A stretch of DNA of 64,000 nucleotides, from the NCBI GenBank assembly GCA_963665155.2, contig CAXXFI010000002.1:372001-436000 (forward strand). Reading direction: 5' to 3'. This stretch comes from UBA1141 sp963665155. GTDB lineage: Bacteria; Chloroflexota; Dehalococcoidia; Lucifugimonadales; UBA3495. Both the position numbers and the translations under genes were made by a program. Shown piece after piece: positions 27,806 through 35,497 of this stretch; positions within the stretch are counted from its first letter, which is position 1; each line of letters opens with the position of its first letter. The notes beneath the pieces are model-generated. The model ran no database searches. It was given only the letters and a program-made list of their open reading frames with translations, and was not told where the DNA came from.

Positions 27806-28552
27806 TTAGCATGTTTCGCTGAACTCCCTCACGGCTCGCAGATAGGCATTAATAATCGGGTGAGGCCGACCTTCCTCAGACCCGAATTGGGGCAGGAACA
27901 GGGTACCTACAAAGAATCGGTGGCCGTCCAATTCAATGACCCGAGCCTCTCCGTCCTCACCGTGGCCGACAATTCTGAGTCCCTTAGCTTGGAAAGAGCG
28001 CCGGAAATCCGGGTTCAAATTAAAGCTGCAACCGTGCTCTTCCCAAATCTCAAGCTCTCCACAAACTCGGGAAACCCGCGACTCTGGGCCCAGAGTAACC
28101 TTCATATTGCCCGCAAGCATAGGTCCACTGCTAGGGACCTCTCCCACAGCGCAGGTAATTTCCGTGATCAACGGTGTGCCCGACGCAGCATCTTCCATGT
28201 GCTCGGCGTCCTCAATGCCTATAACGTTTCTGGCATACTCCAACAGAGTATGATGAAAGCCCCCTCAGGTACCGACAAAAGGCCGGTCGTCCTGTTCTCT
28301 GGCGAACCGGATAGCCTTAAGAGCGCCTTCCTTGCTCCTGTATGGGCTGCTGGGGCTGGCCCACAGACCGTCACATTCTCTTAGCACCGTCTCATCATTG
28401 GAATCAAGGAGCGATTCGGTGGGCAGCCAGACCACCTCCACCGACATCGAAAGGTGCTCGGCAGAATGCTTGATGGCGTTGTTCGTTGCCGCATGAGTAC
28501 GAAGCTCCGGCGTGAAATCGCCAATGATGCCTATCTTTGCTCTTTTGCTCAT
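27806..28552 (-). CDS. CTP synthase C-terminal-like protein, probable selenoprotein (in-frame TGA at codon 96)
   Basis: The frame reads 248 codons if TGA at 28265-28267 is decoded. The two parts are in the same frame with no indel. The sequence around it is RPFVGT-(TGA)-GGFHHTLLEYARNVIG, aligning with GICLGMQ...DYARHV around the nucleophilic Cys of CTP synthase, so the stop codon replaces exactly that Cys. A 7-base-pair hairpin follows at bacterial SECIS distance. I recall a described family named CTP synthase C-terminal region-related (seleno)protein, which this fits. The C-terminal FHPEF of CTP synthase reads FLPQF (Leu220, Gln222), so the His and Glu of the triad are missing. A nonsense mutation is the alternative. 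Confidence 0.8.
28234..28252 (-). promoter_or_regulatory. candidate bacterial SECIS hairpin
   Basis: On the minus strand CATACTC and GAGTATG form a perfect 7-base-pair stem with a 5-base loop UGUUG. A lower UUUC/GAAA pairing can extend it across a small internal loop. The loop starts 20 bases after the TGA and has a G among its first two bases, both as expected of bacterial selenocysteine insertion elements. Confidence 0.6.
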
Positions 28553-28797
28553 TCAAATCCTACCGGTAATCCCCACCGGCAACCCCTAGATCGAAAAACC
28601 GACAATATCCCGGTATTCAACTATAAATCATGGGGGGAAATCAAAGGAGGCTACGGCCCTGGTATACAGTGATTCATGCCCACCCGTCCGATGTCTACCT
28701 GGGGTCTAAGGCAACCTTGTATTTTCGCAAAATGGGATTGAACATTCTATGGCAATCCCTCTAAGAAGGAACCTTGCATGACAGAGAATAGGGATAG

Positions 28798-29724
28798 TTA
28801 CTTGTGCCAAGAATCGCCGGCGGGGGGCCAGGGATTGTCCGAAACCAACACCTGTGATAGCTGGGTGAAAGCGCCTTTCATGGCGCTGGGATGCAACCAT
28901 ATGCTGTTGAACCCCATGTTCTTGTAGTTCTCAGTCTGCCGGGATGACGTGTACCGCAGGCCCGATTCCTTTAGCCCGGCGTCGACTGCCAATGAGTCGT
29001 CTATCTGGTAGATTATCAGATAGATTCCCTCACCGTATTTCTCCAGAAACCGCGCGGAAGGTACGTCGCCGCTGGTGGGCTGCGCTAACTCGATAAAGGT
29101 GTCTCCCCCGGCCAGAGGCAGTACGGCAATCTCCAGGTCGGTGAAGCTCACCTGGAACCGGGATGTGGCAACCAGCCCAAACATCTCGCCCCAGCGGTCG
29201 ACTGCTTGGTCCAGGTCTTTGACAAGTACAGCAACCTGGCGCAGTTGCCTGGTCTTGGGTCGACGTTCAATTGTTTGCAATTCGGGGTTTTGCCAATCCG
29301 GTCCTGCCGCTGGCCAAGGATTGTCGGTCCGGGACGCCTCGATAATTTCCAGTAGCGCGCCGTTGGCCGAAGAGGGATGGATAAAGGCGGAACGTTGTTC
29401 CCCTTCTTCCGTTTCCTCCGTGATACGCACTCCCAGAGATTTCAAGTGGGAGATAAGCTGGTCGTATTTCTTCGACTCGAAGATCAGGAGGTATGGGGCC
29501 TCGCCTCTTCGCTCCAGAAAGCGTCCACCAGGGGTATCGGCGGAGGTGGGCTCAAGCAGTTCGACGAAGGTGCCTTCCCCGGCGGGTAGAACCAAGTTCT
29601 TCAGCCCGTATTGAGTCAGGTCCTCGGAAAAACAAGATTCCATGCCCAGGCTGTCCCGGTACAACTTACGGCCTTCTTCCAGGTCCCGGACCATAAAGGC
29701 TACCTGCCGCAATCGCTCCAACAT
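28798..29724 (-). CDS. two-domain VOC (glyoxalase/dioxygenase fold) protein
   Basis: About 308 aa with two consecutive vicinal-oxygen-chelate modules. The first (RLRQVAFMVRDLEEGRKLYRDSLG ... FVELLEPTS) and second (QLRQVAVLVKDLDQAVDRWGEMFG ... FIELAQPTS) are similar, each ending in an HPS motif (AFIHPSSANGALLEI; IWLHPSAMKGAF). They resemble methylmalonyl-CoA epimerase-type modules. The usual first metal His is not obvious in either module, so activity is uncertain. The ATG at 29724 follows GAGG; an in-frame GTG lies 9 bases upstream. Confidence 0.82.
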   Translation of the reverse strand: MLERLRQVAFMVRDLEEGRKLYRDSLGMESCFSEDLTQYGLKNLVLPAGEGTFVELLEPTSADTPGGRFLERRGEAPYLLIFESKKYDQLISHLKSLGVRITEETEEGEQRSAFIHPSSANGALLEIIEASRTDNPWPAAGPDWQNPELQTIERRPKTRQLRQVAVLVKDLDQAVDRWGEMFGLVATSRFQVSFTDLEIAVLPLAGGDTFIELAQPTSGDVPSARFLEKYGEGIYLIIYQIDDSLAVDAGLKESGLRYTSSRQTENYKNMGFNSIWLHPSAMKGAFTQLSQVLVSDNPWPPAGDSWHK

Positions 29725-29869
29725 ACCAAACACCTCATTGTGGGATTCTACAGTGTGAATCTACAGACTGGGGTGAGGGCCAAGGCCAGTGGTGGATTCT
29801 AGGCTATTGTGCGAATGTCGTGCGCGGGCGAGACAAACCCACTAAGGCGTCTCAAGATTGCGGTTAGAC

Positions 29870-30301
29870 TTAGGTGCTGGCATCGCGGCTGGGCAATGCG
29901 ATTATGGCCTTGCCGCCGACGTACCTTTCCCCTTCGGCGCCGGTCAACATTACGTCGCACTCAATCAGGTTTTCTCCCTCATCCTGCCGGGTGTCGGTAA
30001 TTGTGGCGGATACGTTAAGAGGCTTGTGATGGGGCACTGGCTGACGGAAAACCACATCCAGGTCCTTCAAAGCACCGGGGCCTGCCCAGTCGGTCAAAAG
30101 CCGGGTCATTATGCCCATAGCCATGATGCCGGGGACTATTGGCCCGGGAAGGCCCACTTTGGTAGCCGATTCAGGATCGGTGAACCGATTGGGCTTGGGA
30201 TTCTCCCAAACCTGGCAGAATGCCTCGACGCCAGCGTCGGTGGCTTCGGTTTCCATGGGACCGATTTCGTCCCCTAACTCGACGTCTTCAAAAATAGGCA
30301 A
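29870..30301 (-). CDS. MaoC-like hydratase/dehydratase
   Basis: Hot-dog-fold protein of about 143 aa from a TTG at 30301, preceded by AAGGGAG; the frame is open to 30385. It begins PIFEDVELGDEIGP, the usual MaoC opening. PIVPGIMAMGIMTRLLTDWAG corresponds to the substrate-channel helix, and VVFRQPVPHHKPL to the central strand. The catalytic Asp/His pair of R-hydratases (typically D...H in NPxHxD) is replaced by NPKPNRFTDPE. It pairs with the next gene upstream, a matching half, as HadA/HadB-type dehydratase subunits often do. Confidence 0.82.
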   Translation of the reverse strand: MPIFEDVELGDEIGPMETEATDAGVEAFCQVWENPKPNRFTDPESATKVGLPGPIVPGIMAMGIMTRLLTDWAGPGALKDLDVVFRQPVPHHKPLNVSATITDTRQDEGENLIECDVMLTGAEGERYVGGKAIIALPSRDAST

Positions 30302-30434
30302 TTCTAAGCTCCCTTGGTTTCGATATTGATTCGCCGCATTCAGGCTAAGTTCAGGCTGGTGTAATGAACCAGGGTTTCGCCCCAACTCTGCGAGAGTTAC
30401 ATGGTCCTGATCGAGTTAGGTCCCACAATGTAGG

Positions 30435-30884
30435 TCATTCCCGGCGGGCAAAGGACTCCTGGACATCGGCAACGATTTCGCCGTTCTGGTTTCGGAATGT
30501 TGTCTCCCAGACCACGAAGACCATGGTCCCGCTACGGCCTGTCTTGGGGTATACCTCTTTGAGGTGAGAGGACGCCGTAACTTGGTCCCCGGCAACAATG
30601 TCCGCTCGGGGCTGGACCCTTTGCCCGGCGTGAACCTGCATCTTGCCAAATTCCAGATTGATGTTCGGGAGTTTTACCCGACTCACAAAAACGGTGCAGA
30701 ATGTGGGTGGGGCCACCAAACCGGAGTAGCCCGCTGCTAAAGCCGCTGCCTCGTCGATAAACACCGGATTCGTCTCGCCCAGGCTTTTAGTAAAAGCCAA
30801 TATAAGTTCTTTGGTCACTTCAAAAGGACCGGCCAGATGCTCTTTTCCGTAAAGAGAGCGATCATATTCTAATTCCATTACCAT
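30435..30884 (-). CDS. MaoC-like dehydratase, N-terminal type (FAS1-like)
   Basis: 149 aa hot-dog protein resembling the N-terminal half of MaoC dehydratases and HadA. FEVTKELILAFTKSLGETNPVFIDEAAALAAGYSGLVAPPTF is the diagnostic N-terminal part, and HAGQRVQPRADIVAGDQVTASSHL follows. The gene starts with MVMELEYDRSL. It lies 134 bases upstream of the other MaoC gene on the same strand; together they probably form a heterodimeric 3-hydroxyacyl thioester dehydratase. The thioester could be a CoA intermediate of one of the catabolic routes in this window. Confidence 0.85.
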   Translation of the reverse strand: MVMELEYDRSLYGKEHLAGPFEVTKELILAFTKSLGETNPVFIDEAAALAAGYSGLVAPPTFCTVFVSRVKLPNINLEFGKMQVHAGQRVQPRADIVAGDQVTASSHLKEVYPKTGRSGTMVFVVWETTFRNQNGEIVADVQESFARRE

Positions 30885-30973
30885 TCTTTATCCCCTAACC
30901 TTGAGTCGGCGACGGTGTGGGTGACCGTGTGATTGAAGTTCCAAGCCAATTTGCCGGACTGAATCGTCGCGGG

Positions 30974-31633
30974 CTAGCCCCCGGCCCCATTTACAGTGTC
31001 CTGTAACCACACGGGTTTGAAGCGGCCCCCGTGAATGGCCTCGACCAGTTCTTGCTCGTTGGAAATGGACTCTTCAAAGTTGGTGAGGCAAGTGCCGATG
31101 TGGCTGGTCAGGTGGGCATCGCTGCCACCAATCCCCAGATAGCCTTCTTGGGAGCACAACTCGCTGGCTCGCTCGTTCTCTCCTTGGCGGCTACCGCCGT
31201 TTAGAAGCTCGACAATCCCCACGTCGGCAAATGTTTCGCCCTTCTCCATGTAATCGACCAAGCCTATGCCAAATCGCCCCGGGTGTGCTGGCAAAGCCAC
31301 CGCGCCGTGCTGGCTGGCCGCTTTCATAAGCTCCCTGGCATCCATCCTTACATCCGCAAAATTTATCTCCCGGGTCAAGGGCTCGGTCACCCCATACACC
31401 AGGAAATGGCCGTACATTGTATCCAGCTCGGAGCCTTTCAGCACCAGCACGTTGTACTGCTCGGCCAGCGTCGAGTAATCCAGGTCGGCATCGAATTTGC
31501 GGTGCTCGGTTAATACTATGCCGTCCACCGTGTGGCCTCTTTTCCTCAAAACCTGAATCCACTTCAGGTATTGTTCGACGGTGGCCCGGGAATCGTCCGA
31601 TGAAACCGAGTGGCTGTGCATATCCAGGTACAT
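30974..31633 (-). CDS. PHP-domain metal-dependent hydrolase
   Basis: 219 aa with the PHP phosphoesterase fold. Metal ligands are visible as MHSHS near the start (His6 and His8), LTEHRKFD, GSELD, LPAHPGR and GGSDAHLTSH near the end, covering the four usual PHP motifs. Small stand-alone PHP proteins hydrolyse phosphomonoesters or nucleotides. It may be co-transcribed with the MaoC genes downstream. The exact substrate is not evident. Confidence 0.87.
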   Translation of the reverse strand: MYLDMHSHSVSSDDSRATVEQYLKWIQVLRKRGHTVDGIVLTEHRKFDADLDYSTLAEQYNVLVLKGSELDTMYGHFLVYGVTEPLTREINFADVRMDARELMKAASQHGAVALPAHPGRFGIGLVDYMEKGETFADVGIVELLNGGSRQGENERASELCSQEGYLGIGGSDAHLTSHIGTCLTNFEESISNEQELVEAIHGGRFKPVWLQDTVNGAGG

Positions 31634-31900
31634 GTTTCCGGGGTGCCTCCATAAGGGCTGGTATTCTTCAGCTAAACTTCAAGAAATCCCGATTAACGTG
31701 TCTATTAAAGAGACGCCGTGTTGGGTACATCTGCAGGTGGAAACAGCCCTAAAGCCCACTATCCGAAGTCCGTCCTACGGAGTCCATCATAAATGCTTGG
31801 GGCAGATTCATCAACCGCTCCGGCGGATTTCGACGGTTATAACCGCTAGGGCATAAGCTAATCCGGTGACTGACCGGAGAAACAGAGGAGGACAATCCTA

Positions 31901-32506
31901 TCAGGATTTGGCATCTTCCGGCAGTTGAGATGCTAGCCAACGTCCGAAGCGGTCGCCCAGCGTTACCGGGTCCTCCAACAGCAACGGAACGGGGGTATTA
32001 CCCGGGGCAATCTTCATGAGAATGAAGCCCGGACCGGTGGGTGTGGTAGCTTCAGCCATTGCCTGCTTCAGAGTCTCGACATCGTCGGCTTTCCAAGTCT
32101 TGAGGCCGCAATCGGCGGCGATGGCTGCTAAATCCAGCTTGTTGGTGAAAGTGTACTGGCCTCCGGTTGATGCGTAGCGCTCGTTATCCAAGACTATGAG
32201 CAGCAGGTTGGAAGGTTGTAAGTAGCCGATGGTGGTCAGGGCGTTCAGATTGGTCAACATGGCCCCGTCACCTTCCACCCCCACGACCCGCCGGTGGGAG
32301 GGACCTTCCTGTCCGGAGTCCAAGCCCAGACTCAAGCCGAGCACGATGGGGCTGACCAAACCCAACGCTTCAATTACCAGAAAATGGTTATCCCTCCGTT
32401 CCAACGCAGCCATTTCCCTGCTGGTCGCACCGCAAGTGAAGACAACCGGATCATCGGGAAATTGATCGGAAATGAGCTTTAAGGCATCGATGCGTTCGAC
32501 GGCCAT
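31901..32506 (-). CDS. TPP-dependent decarboxylase beta subunit (ComE-like), second copy
   Basis: 201 aa, with an intact cofactor motif EGDGAMLTNLNAL and DNERYASTGGQ. It pairs with the alpha-type gene at 32613. The protein is clearly divergent from the 8915 copy (for example ATSREMAALERRDN in place of the MGLPSV region), so the two pairs probably act on different 2-oxo acids. The ribosome site AAGGAG lies inside the last of three imperfect 47-base repeats separating the two subunit genes. Confidence 0.85.
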   Translation of the reverse strand: MAVERIDALKLISDQFPDDPVVFTCGATSREMAALERRDNHFLVIEALGLVSPIVLGLSLGLDSGQEGPSHRRVVGVEGDGAMLTNLNALTTIGYLQPSNLLLIVLDNERYASTGGQYTFTNKLDLAAIAADCGLKTWKADDVETLKQAMAEATTPTGPGFILMKIAPGNTPVPLLLEDPVTLGDRFGRWLASQLPEDAKS

Positions 32507-32526
32507 ATGAGTTTCGTTCTACTCCT

Positions 32527-32645
32527 TTGGGTTCTGGAACATTTTCATTTGAGATTAAGATTCGCCCAATCTTTAAGGTTTAGGAACATTTTTATTTGAA
32601 AATAAGATTCGCTTACTCTTTCAGGTTTATGAACATCACGATTGG
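32527..32645. repeat. 47-base tandem repeats derived from the 3' end of the alpha-subunit gene
   Basis: On the minus strand the gene end ATGTTCATAAACCTGAAAG recurs twice downstream as ATGTTCCTAAACCTTAAAG and ATGTTCCAGAACCCAAAGG, at 47-base spacing. The intervening GCGAATCTTA and TCAAAT blocks are also repeated. The last copy supplies the AAGGAG used by the beta-subunit gene. Confidence 0.85.
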
Positions 32646-33122
32646 CCGGTGGGTCATGTGAGCATAATCGTAGGCCTTGCTAATGGCGCCGGACCAGCTT
32701 TCCAGTGGCACCCGGTAGTCCAAAACAAAGGCTTTAATTTTCATCGCCTCCACCATTTCTACGGCGGTCTCAGCGAATAGAAAATTAGCGGCGTTGTACT
32801 CTCCGAAGCCACCGCGCCTTACCGCCAATACCAGCATGGGCGCATGATAGGCCATAGCGTAGGTGGTCAAGGCTCCCATGGAGTTTCCCAGCCCCGTGTC
32901 TTGGTAGAAAAGTACTCCCTTCTTGGCGGTGAGCGCCAGTCCGGAAGCGATTCCGATACCCTCTTGTTCCCTGGCGACCGGGAAAGACCTCACTTTGGGG
33001 TCGTTTTCAAAATGGGCGATGACCGGCGCTCCGAAGCTATCGGGCAAATAGATAAAGAACTCGATGCCTATGGCCTCCAAGCCCTGTATTACAGCCGCGC
33101 AAGCTTCTTCAGGAAAGCTCAT
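32613..33122 (-). CDS. TPP-dependent decarboxylase alpha subunit (ComD-like), second copy
   Basis: 169 aa, matching ComD-type alpha subunits. AREQEGIGIASGLAL carries the thiamine-activating glutamate, IEFFIYLPDSFGAPVI is the N-terminal strand-helix unit and PMLVLAVRRGGFGEY the central one. It lies 106 bases upstream of its beta partner. The pair at 8915-10115 has the same order. Upstream on this strand is the DinB-like gene. Confidence 0.85.
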   Translation of the reverse strand: MSFPEEACAAVIQGLEAIGIEFFIYLPDSFGAPVIAHFENDPKVRSFPVAREQEGIGIASGLALTAKKGVLFYQDTGLGNSMGALTTYAMAYHAPMLVLAVRRGGFGEYNAANFLFAETAVEMVEAMKIKAFVLDYRVPLESWSGAISKAYDYAHMTHRPIVMFINLKE

Positions 33123-33265
33123 ATCTGATCCTTGCCGTTCGTGGATATGCGTCTGACGAAACTTGTTTCGTTGGCCTGAAGAAAAATTACTTGAGACGAC
33201 GGGCTTGAAAAAGCATTGGAGTTGATCGATCGAAAGTTAGAGAGCCGTCAGAGCCAGCGAATCGA

Positions 33266-33796
33266 TTACGAACTGGCATGGAGCCGTTTTTGCTCTTCTT
33301 GATGGAGGTCAATCTGTTCCCGGTAACGATCAAATATTTGAGGAACGTCCCAATTCTGCAAACCGGAATAGGTGTCAATCTGGGAACGGTGATGCACCTC
33401 ATGCTCCAGGAGCATCATCAAGACCCGCCAGCCGCTGATGGCGCCGTCGGTATCGATCAACGAAATCTTGCGATTTAGCCACTCCGCTGGGGTTCCCTGG
33501 ATGCGGCTCCGGAACTCTTGGGCGGAAGCCTCCAAAGCCGGTAGCCAACTGGACTGGCTGTCAGTGATGGGGTTAACCCAGTCATATATCCATCCCTCGT
33601 CCCGGTAGGCTTTGGCGAAGTAAAGGCGGGACTCGGCCATGTGCGCGACAATTTGGGCTATGCTCCAAGCCTTTTCTCCTTCGCCAACCGGGGGTGCCCA
33701 AGTTTCCGCTGCCGGAGGGAGGGCTTGAATGTCTCGGAGTGATCGTCGGTGCACCGAATCGAAGTAACGAAGGAAGGAATCCGGGTCGGTAATCAT
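33266..33796 (-). CDS. DinB-family metal-binding four-helix protein
   Basis: About 176 aa of the DinB/YfiT family. Three metal-ligand histidines are visible, in WSIAQIVAHMAES and in LLEHEVHHRSQID. Members include thiol-dependent S-transferases (bacillithiol or mycothiol type) as well as many proteins of unknown role. The ATG at 33796 follows AAAGGAA; an in-frame TTG lies 9 bases further up. Confidence 0.85.
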   Translation of the reverse strand: MITDPDSFLRYFDSVHRRSLRDIQALPPAAETWAPPVGEGEKAWSIAQIVAHMAESRLYFAKAYRDEGWIYDWVNPITDSQSSWLPALEASAQEFRSRIQGTPAEWLNRKISLIDTDGAISGWRVLMMLLEHEVHHRSQIDTYSGLQNWDVPQIFDRYREQIDLHQEEQKRLHASS

Positions 33797-33958
33797 TGCG
33801 ATCAATTCCTTTAGCCGAGTAGGTAGCCCAGGGGCAATTCACCCGTGACTCAACCGGCGTACCAAGACAAAATATTTGCTCCAGCAACCGACTCGTCTCA
33901 CGGGCTGTGCCAATGTGACCCGCGAACCGATTACCCGGTTACGGTGATTACTGGAAAA

Positions 33959-34398
33959 GAGAGCCTCATAGGCCTATAAGCCGGGTTCTGTATCCCGACG
34001 AGTCGGGGCGGTGACCATCTATCTAGCCCACCCAACGCTCCGTTAGGGGCTCTGGGCTTCCGCGCTTGGCGGAACGATGTCGCCATCGAGGTCAAGCAGC
34101 CAACCCGGGGACGGGCCGGGCACCCATAGTCCCCCTATTTGGCCTTGCTCCAAGTGGGGTTTAGCCGCCGCTGCGTCACCGCAGTCAGCCGGACGCTCTT
34201 ACCGTCCGATTTCACCCTTGGCCCGACAAGTCGAGCCGGTATGTTTCTGTGCCACTTTCCGTATCCCCTGGCCACCCTGGGGCGGCCAAGAGACCCTGGG
34301 AGTTACCCAGCACCCTGCCCTGAGGAGCCCGGACTTTCCTCCCCCCCGGCTCTTTTGGAAAAGATCGGGGCGGCGGTCACCCAGCCTACATGGCTCTC
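33959..34398 (-). ncRNA. rnpB: RNase P RNA, bacterial type A
   Basis: The catalytic RNA of RNase P, which matures tRNA 5' ends. On the minus strand the hallmark GAGGAAAGTCCGGGCTCC lies near the 5' end (34324-34345), and ACAGAACCCGGCTTAT near the 3' end (33973-33990). Other conserved parts include AGGGTGAAATCGG and the GGTAAGAGCG block. The ends are set by a P1 helix formed by GAGAGCC (34392-34398) and GGCTCTC (33959-33965). The zinc-ribbon gene immediately upstream ends in its own terminator. Confidence 0.95.
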
Positions 34399-34445
34399 CA
34401 ATGGCACTCTAGCATAGGTGGATTTGGGGGTCAAGAAAATAAAAA

Positions 34446-34487
34446 CGAGCCTGAATCACTCTTAATCGCACAACGTATTCAGGCTCG
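34446..34487 (-). terminator. Rho-independent terminator of the zinc-ribbon gene
   Basis: CGAGCCTGAAT and ATTCAGGCTCG form a perfect 11-base-pair stem. On the minus strand it is followed by TTTTTATTTTCTT. It separates the zinc-ribbon gene from rnpB. Confidence 0.8.
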
Positions 34488-34584
34488 ACCTCAACGGTAA
34501 CTTTCTATTTTTGGACCGGTTCGATCTGGCAAACCGACCCGGTTGGTCCGGCTCATTTAGTCCGGCCCAGTTAGATGTGTTGGA

Positions 34585-35286
34585 TTAGTTGGCAAGTAGA
34601 ATCCTGCCGCAACTGCTGCACAGCACGGTCAGGTGCGCGCTCTTCACTTTTTGTCGCTGTTGTGTAGGCAAGGACATGCGACACGCCTGGCACAGCCCTC
34701 TTTCCACCTTGGCTACACCCAGTCCTCCTTTGGTTCTGCGGAGGTTCTCATACTGCTGGACCGATAACGGGTCCAGTACGGCCGCCATTTCGCCCCTTTG
34801 TGAAGTTACCTGGGACATATCCGAGTCGTATTTTTGTATTTCGCCTTCCAATTCGGCCCGGCGCTTATCCCAAGCGCTGGTAATCCCGGAAAGCTCTTTC
34901 TCCATCGAGTCGCATTTGCTTTGAGATTCTTCGGCCAATAAAGATACCCCGGTTATCCCGTCATCCAGTTTCTCCAGAGCCCCCCGAGCGTTCGCAGCCT
35001 CTTGCTCCAAACTTTCAAGGTCTCTGGGATTGGTTACGGAACCGCCGTATAGTTGGTCATCCAGCCGGGTTGAGCGTTCTCTTTGGATTTCCGCGTCTTG
35101 TCGCTGGTTGTTGTGTTGGGCTGTCAACTCCCCAAGGCGCATCGTCTCTTGTTGGAGCCTGTCCTGCAAGGCATCCATGCCTATTCCGGCATTTAGTTCA
35201 ATCTCTGCTTTCTCCCTCACTTTGCGGATTTGGTCCAGGACAAGATCCAATTCTTGCAAGGAAAACAGCTGCTTGGCGGTAGTCAT
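34585..35286 (-). CDS. coiled-coil protein with C4 zinc ribbon (CT398-like)
   Basis: 233 aa. The first 170 residues form a long charged coiled coil (LQELDLVLDQIRKVREKAEIEL ... through the MEKELSGITSAWDKRRAELEGEI region). The C-terminal zinc ribbon is CQACRMSLP with CSSCGRIL. Proteins of this layout are widespread and poorly characterised; some are proposed to act with RNA or secretion factors. Adjacency to rnpB is common in several bacterial groups but does not prove function. Confidence 0.85.
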   Translation of the reverse strand: MTTAKQLFSLQELDLVLDQIRKVREKAEIELNAGIGMDALQDRLQQETMRLGELTAQHNNQRQDAEIQRERSTRLDDQLYGGSVTNPRDLESLEQEAANARGALEKLDDGITGVSLLAEESQSKCDSMEKELSGITSAWDKRRAELEGEIQKYDSDMSQVTSQRGEMAAVLDPLSVQQYENLRRTKGGLGVAKVERGLCQACRMSLPTQQRQKVKSAHLTVLCSSCGRILLAN

Positions 35287-35497
35287 ATAAGCGCACTCTA
35301 ACCCTGTTTGATCTAAGCATGTTGGTTCGGCAACTCGTAAAACGAATTGACAGACCTGATTCTAGAAAGCCCTCAAGATATTGTCAACATTGGGGACACC
35401 GATCCCGTTAGCCACTTTTGAGAGTAAAACCCCTGTTGAGCTCTAATAAATCGAGCGTGGCTTCCTGATCTCATATATCGGGGCATCCTGTATAGTT

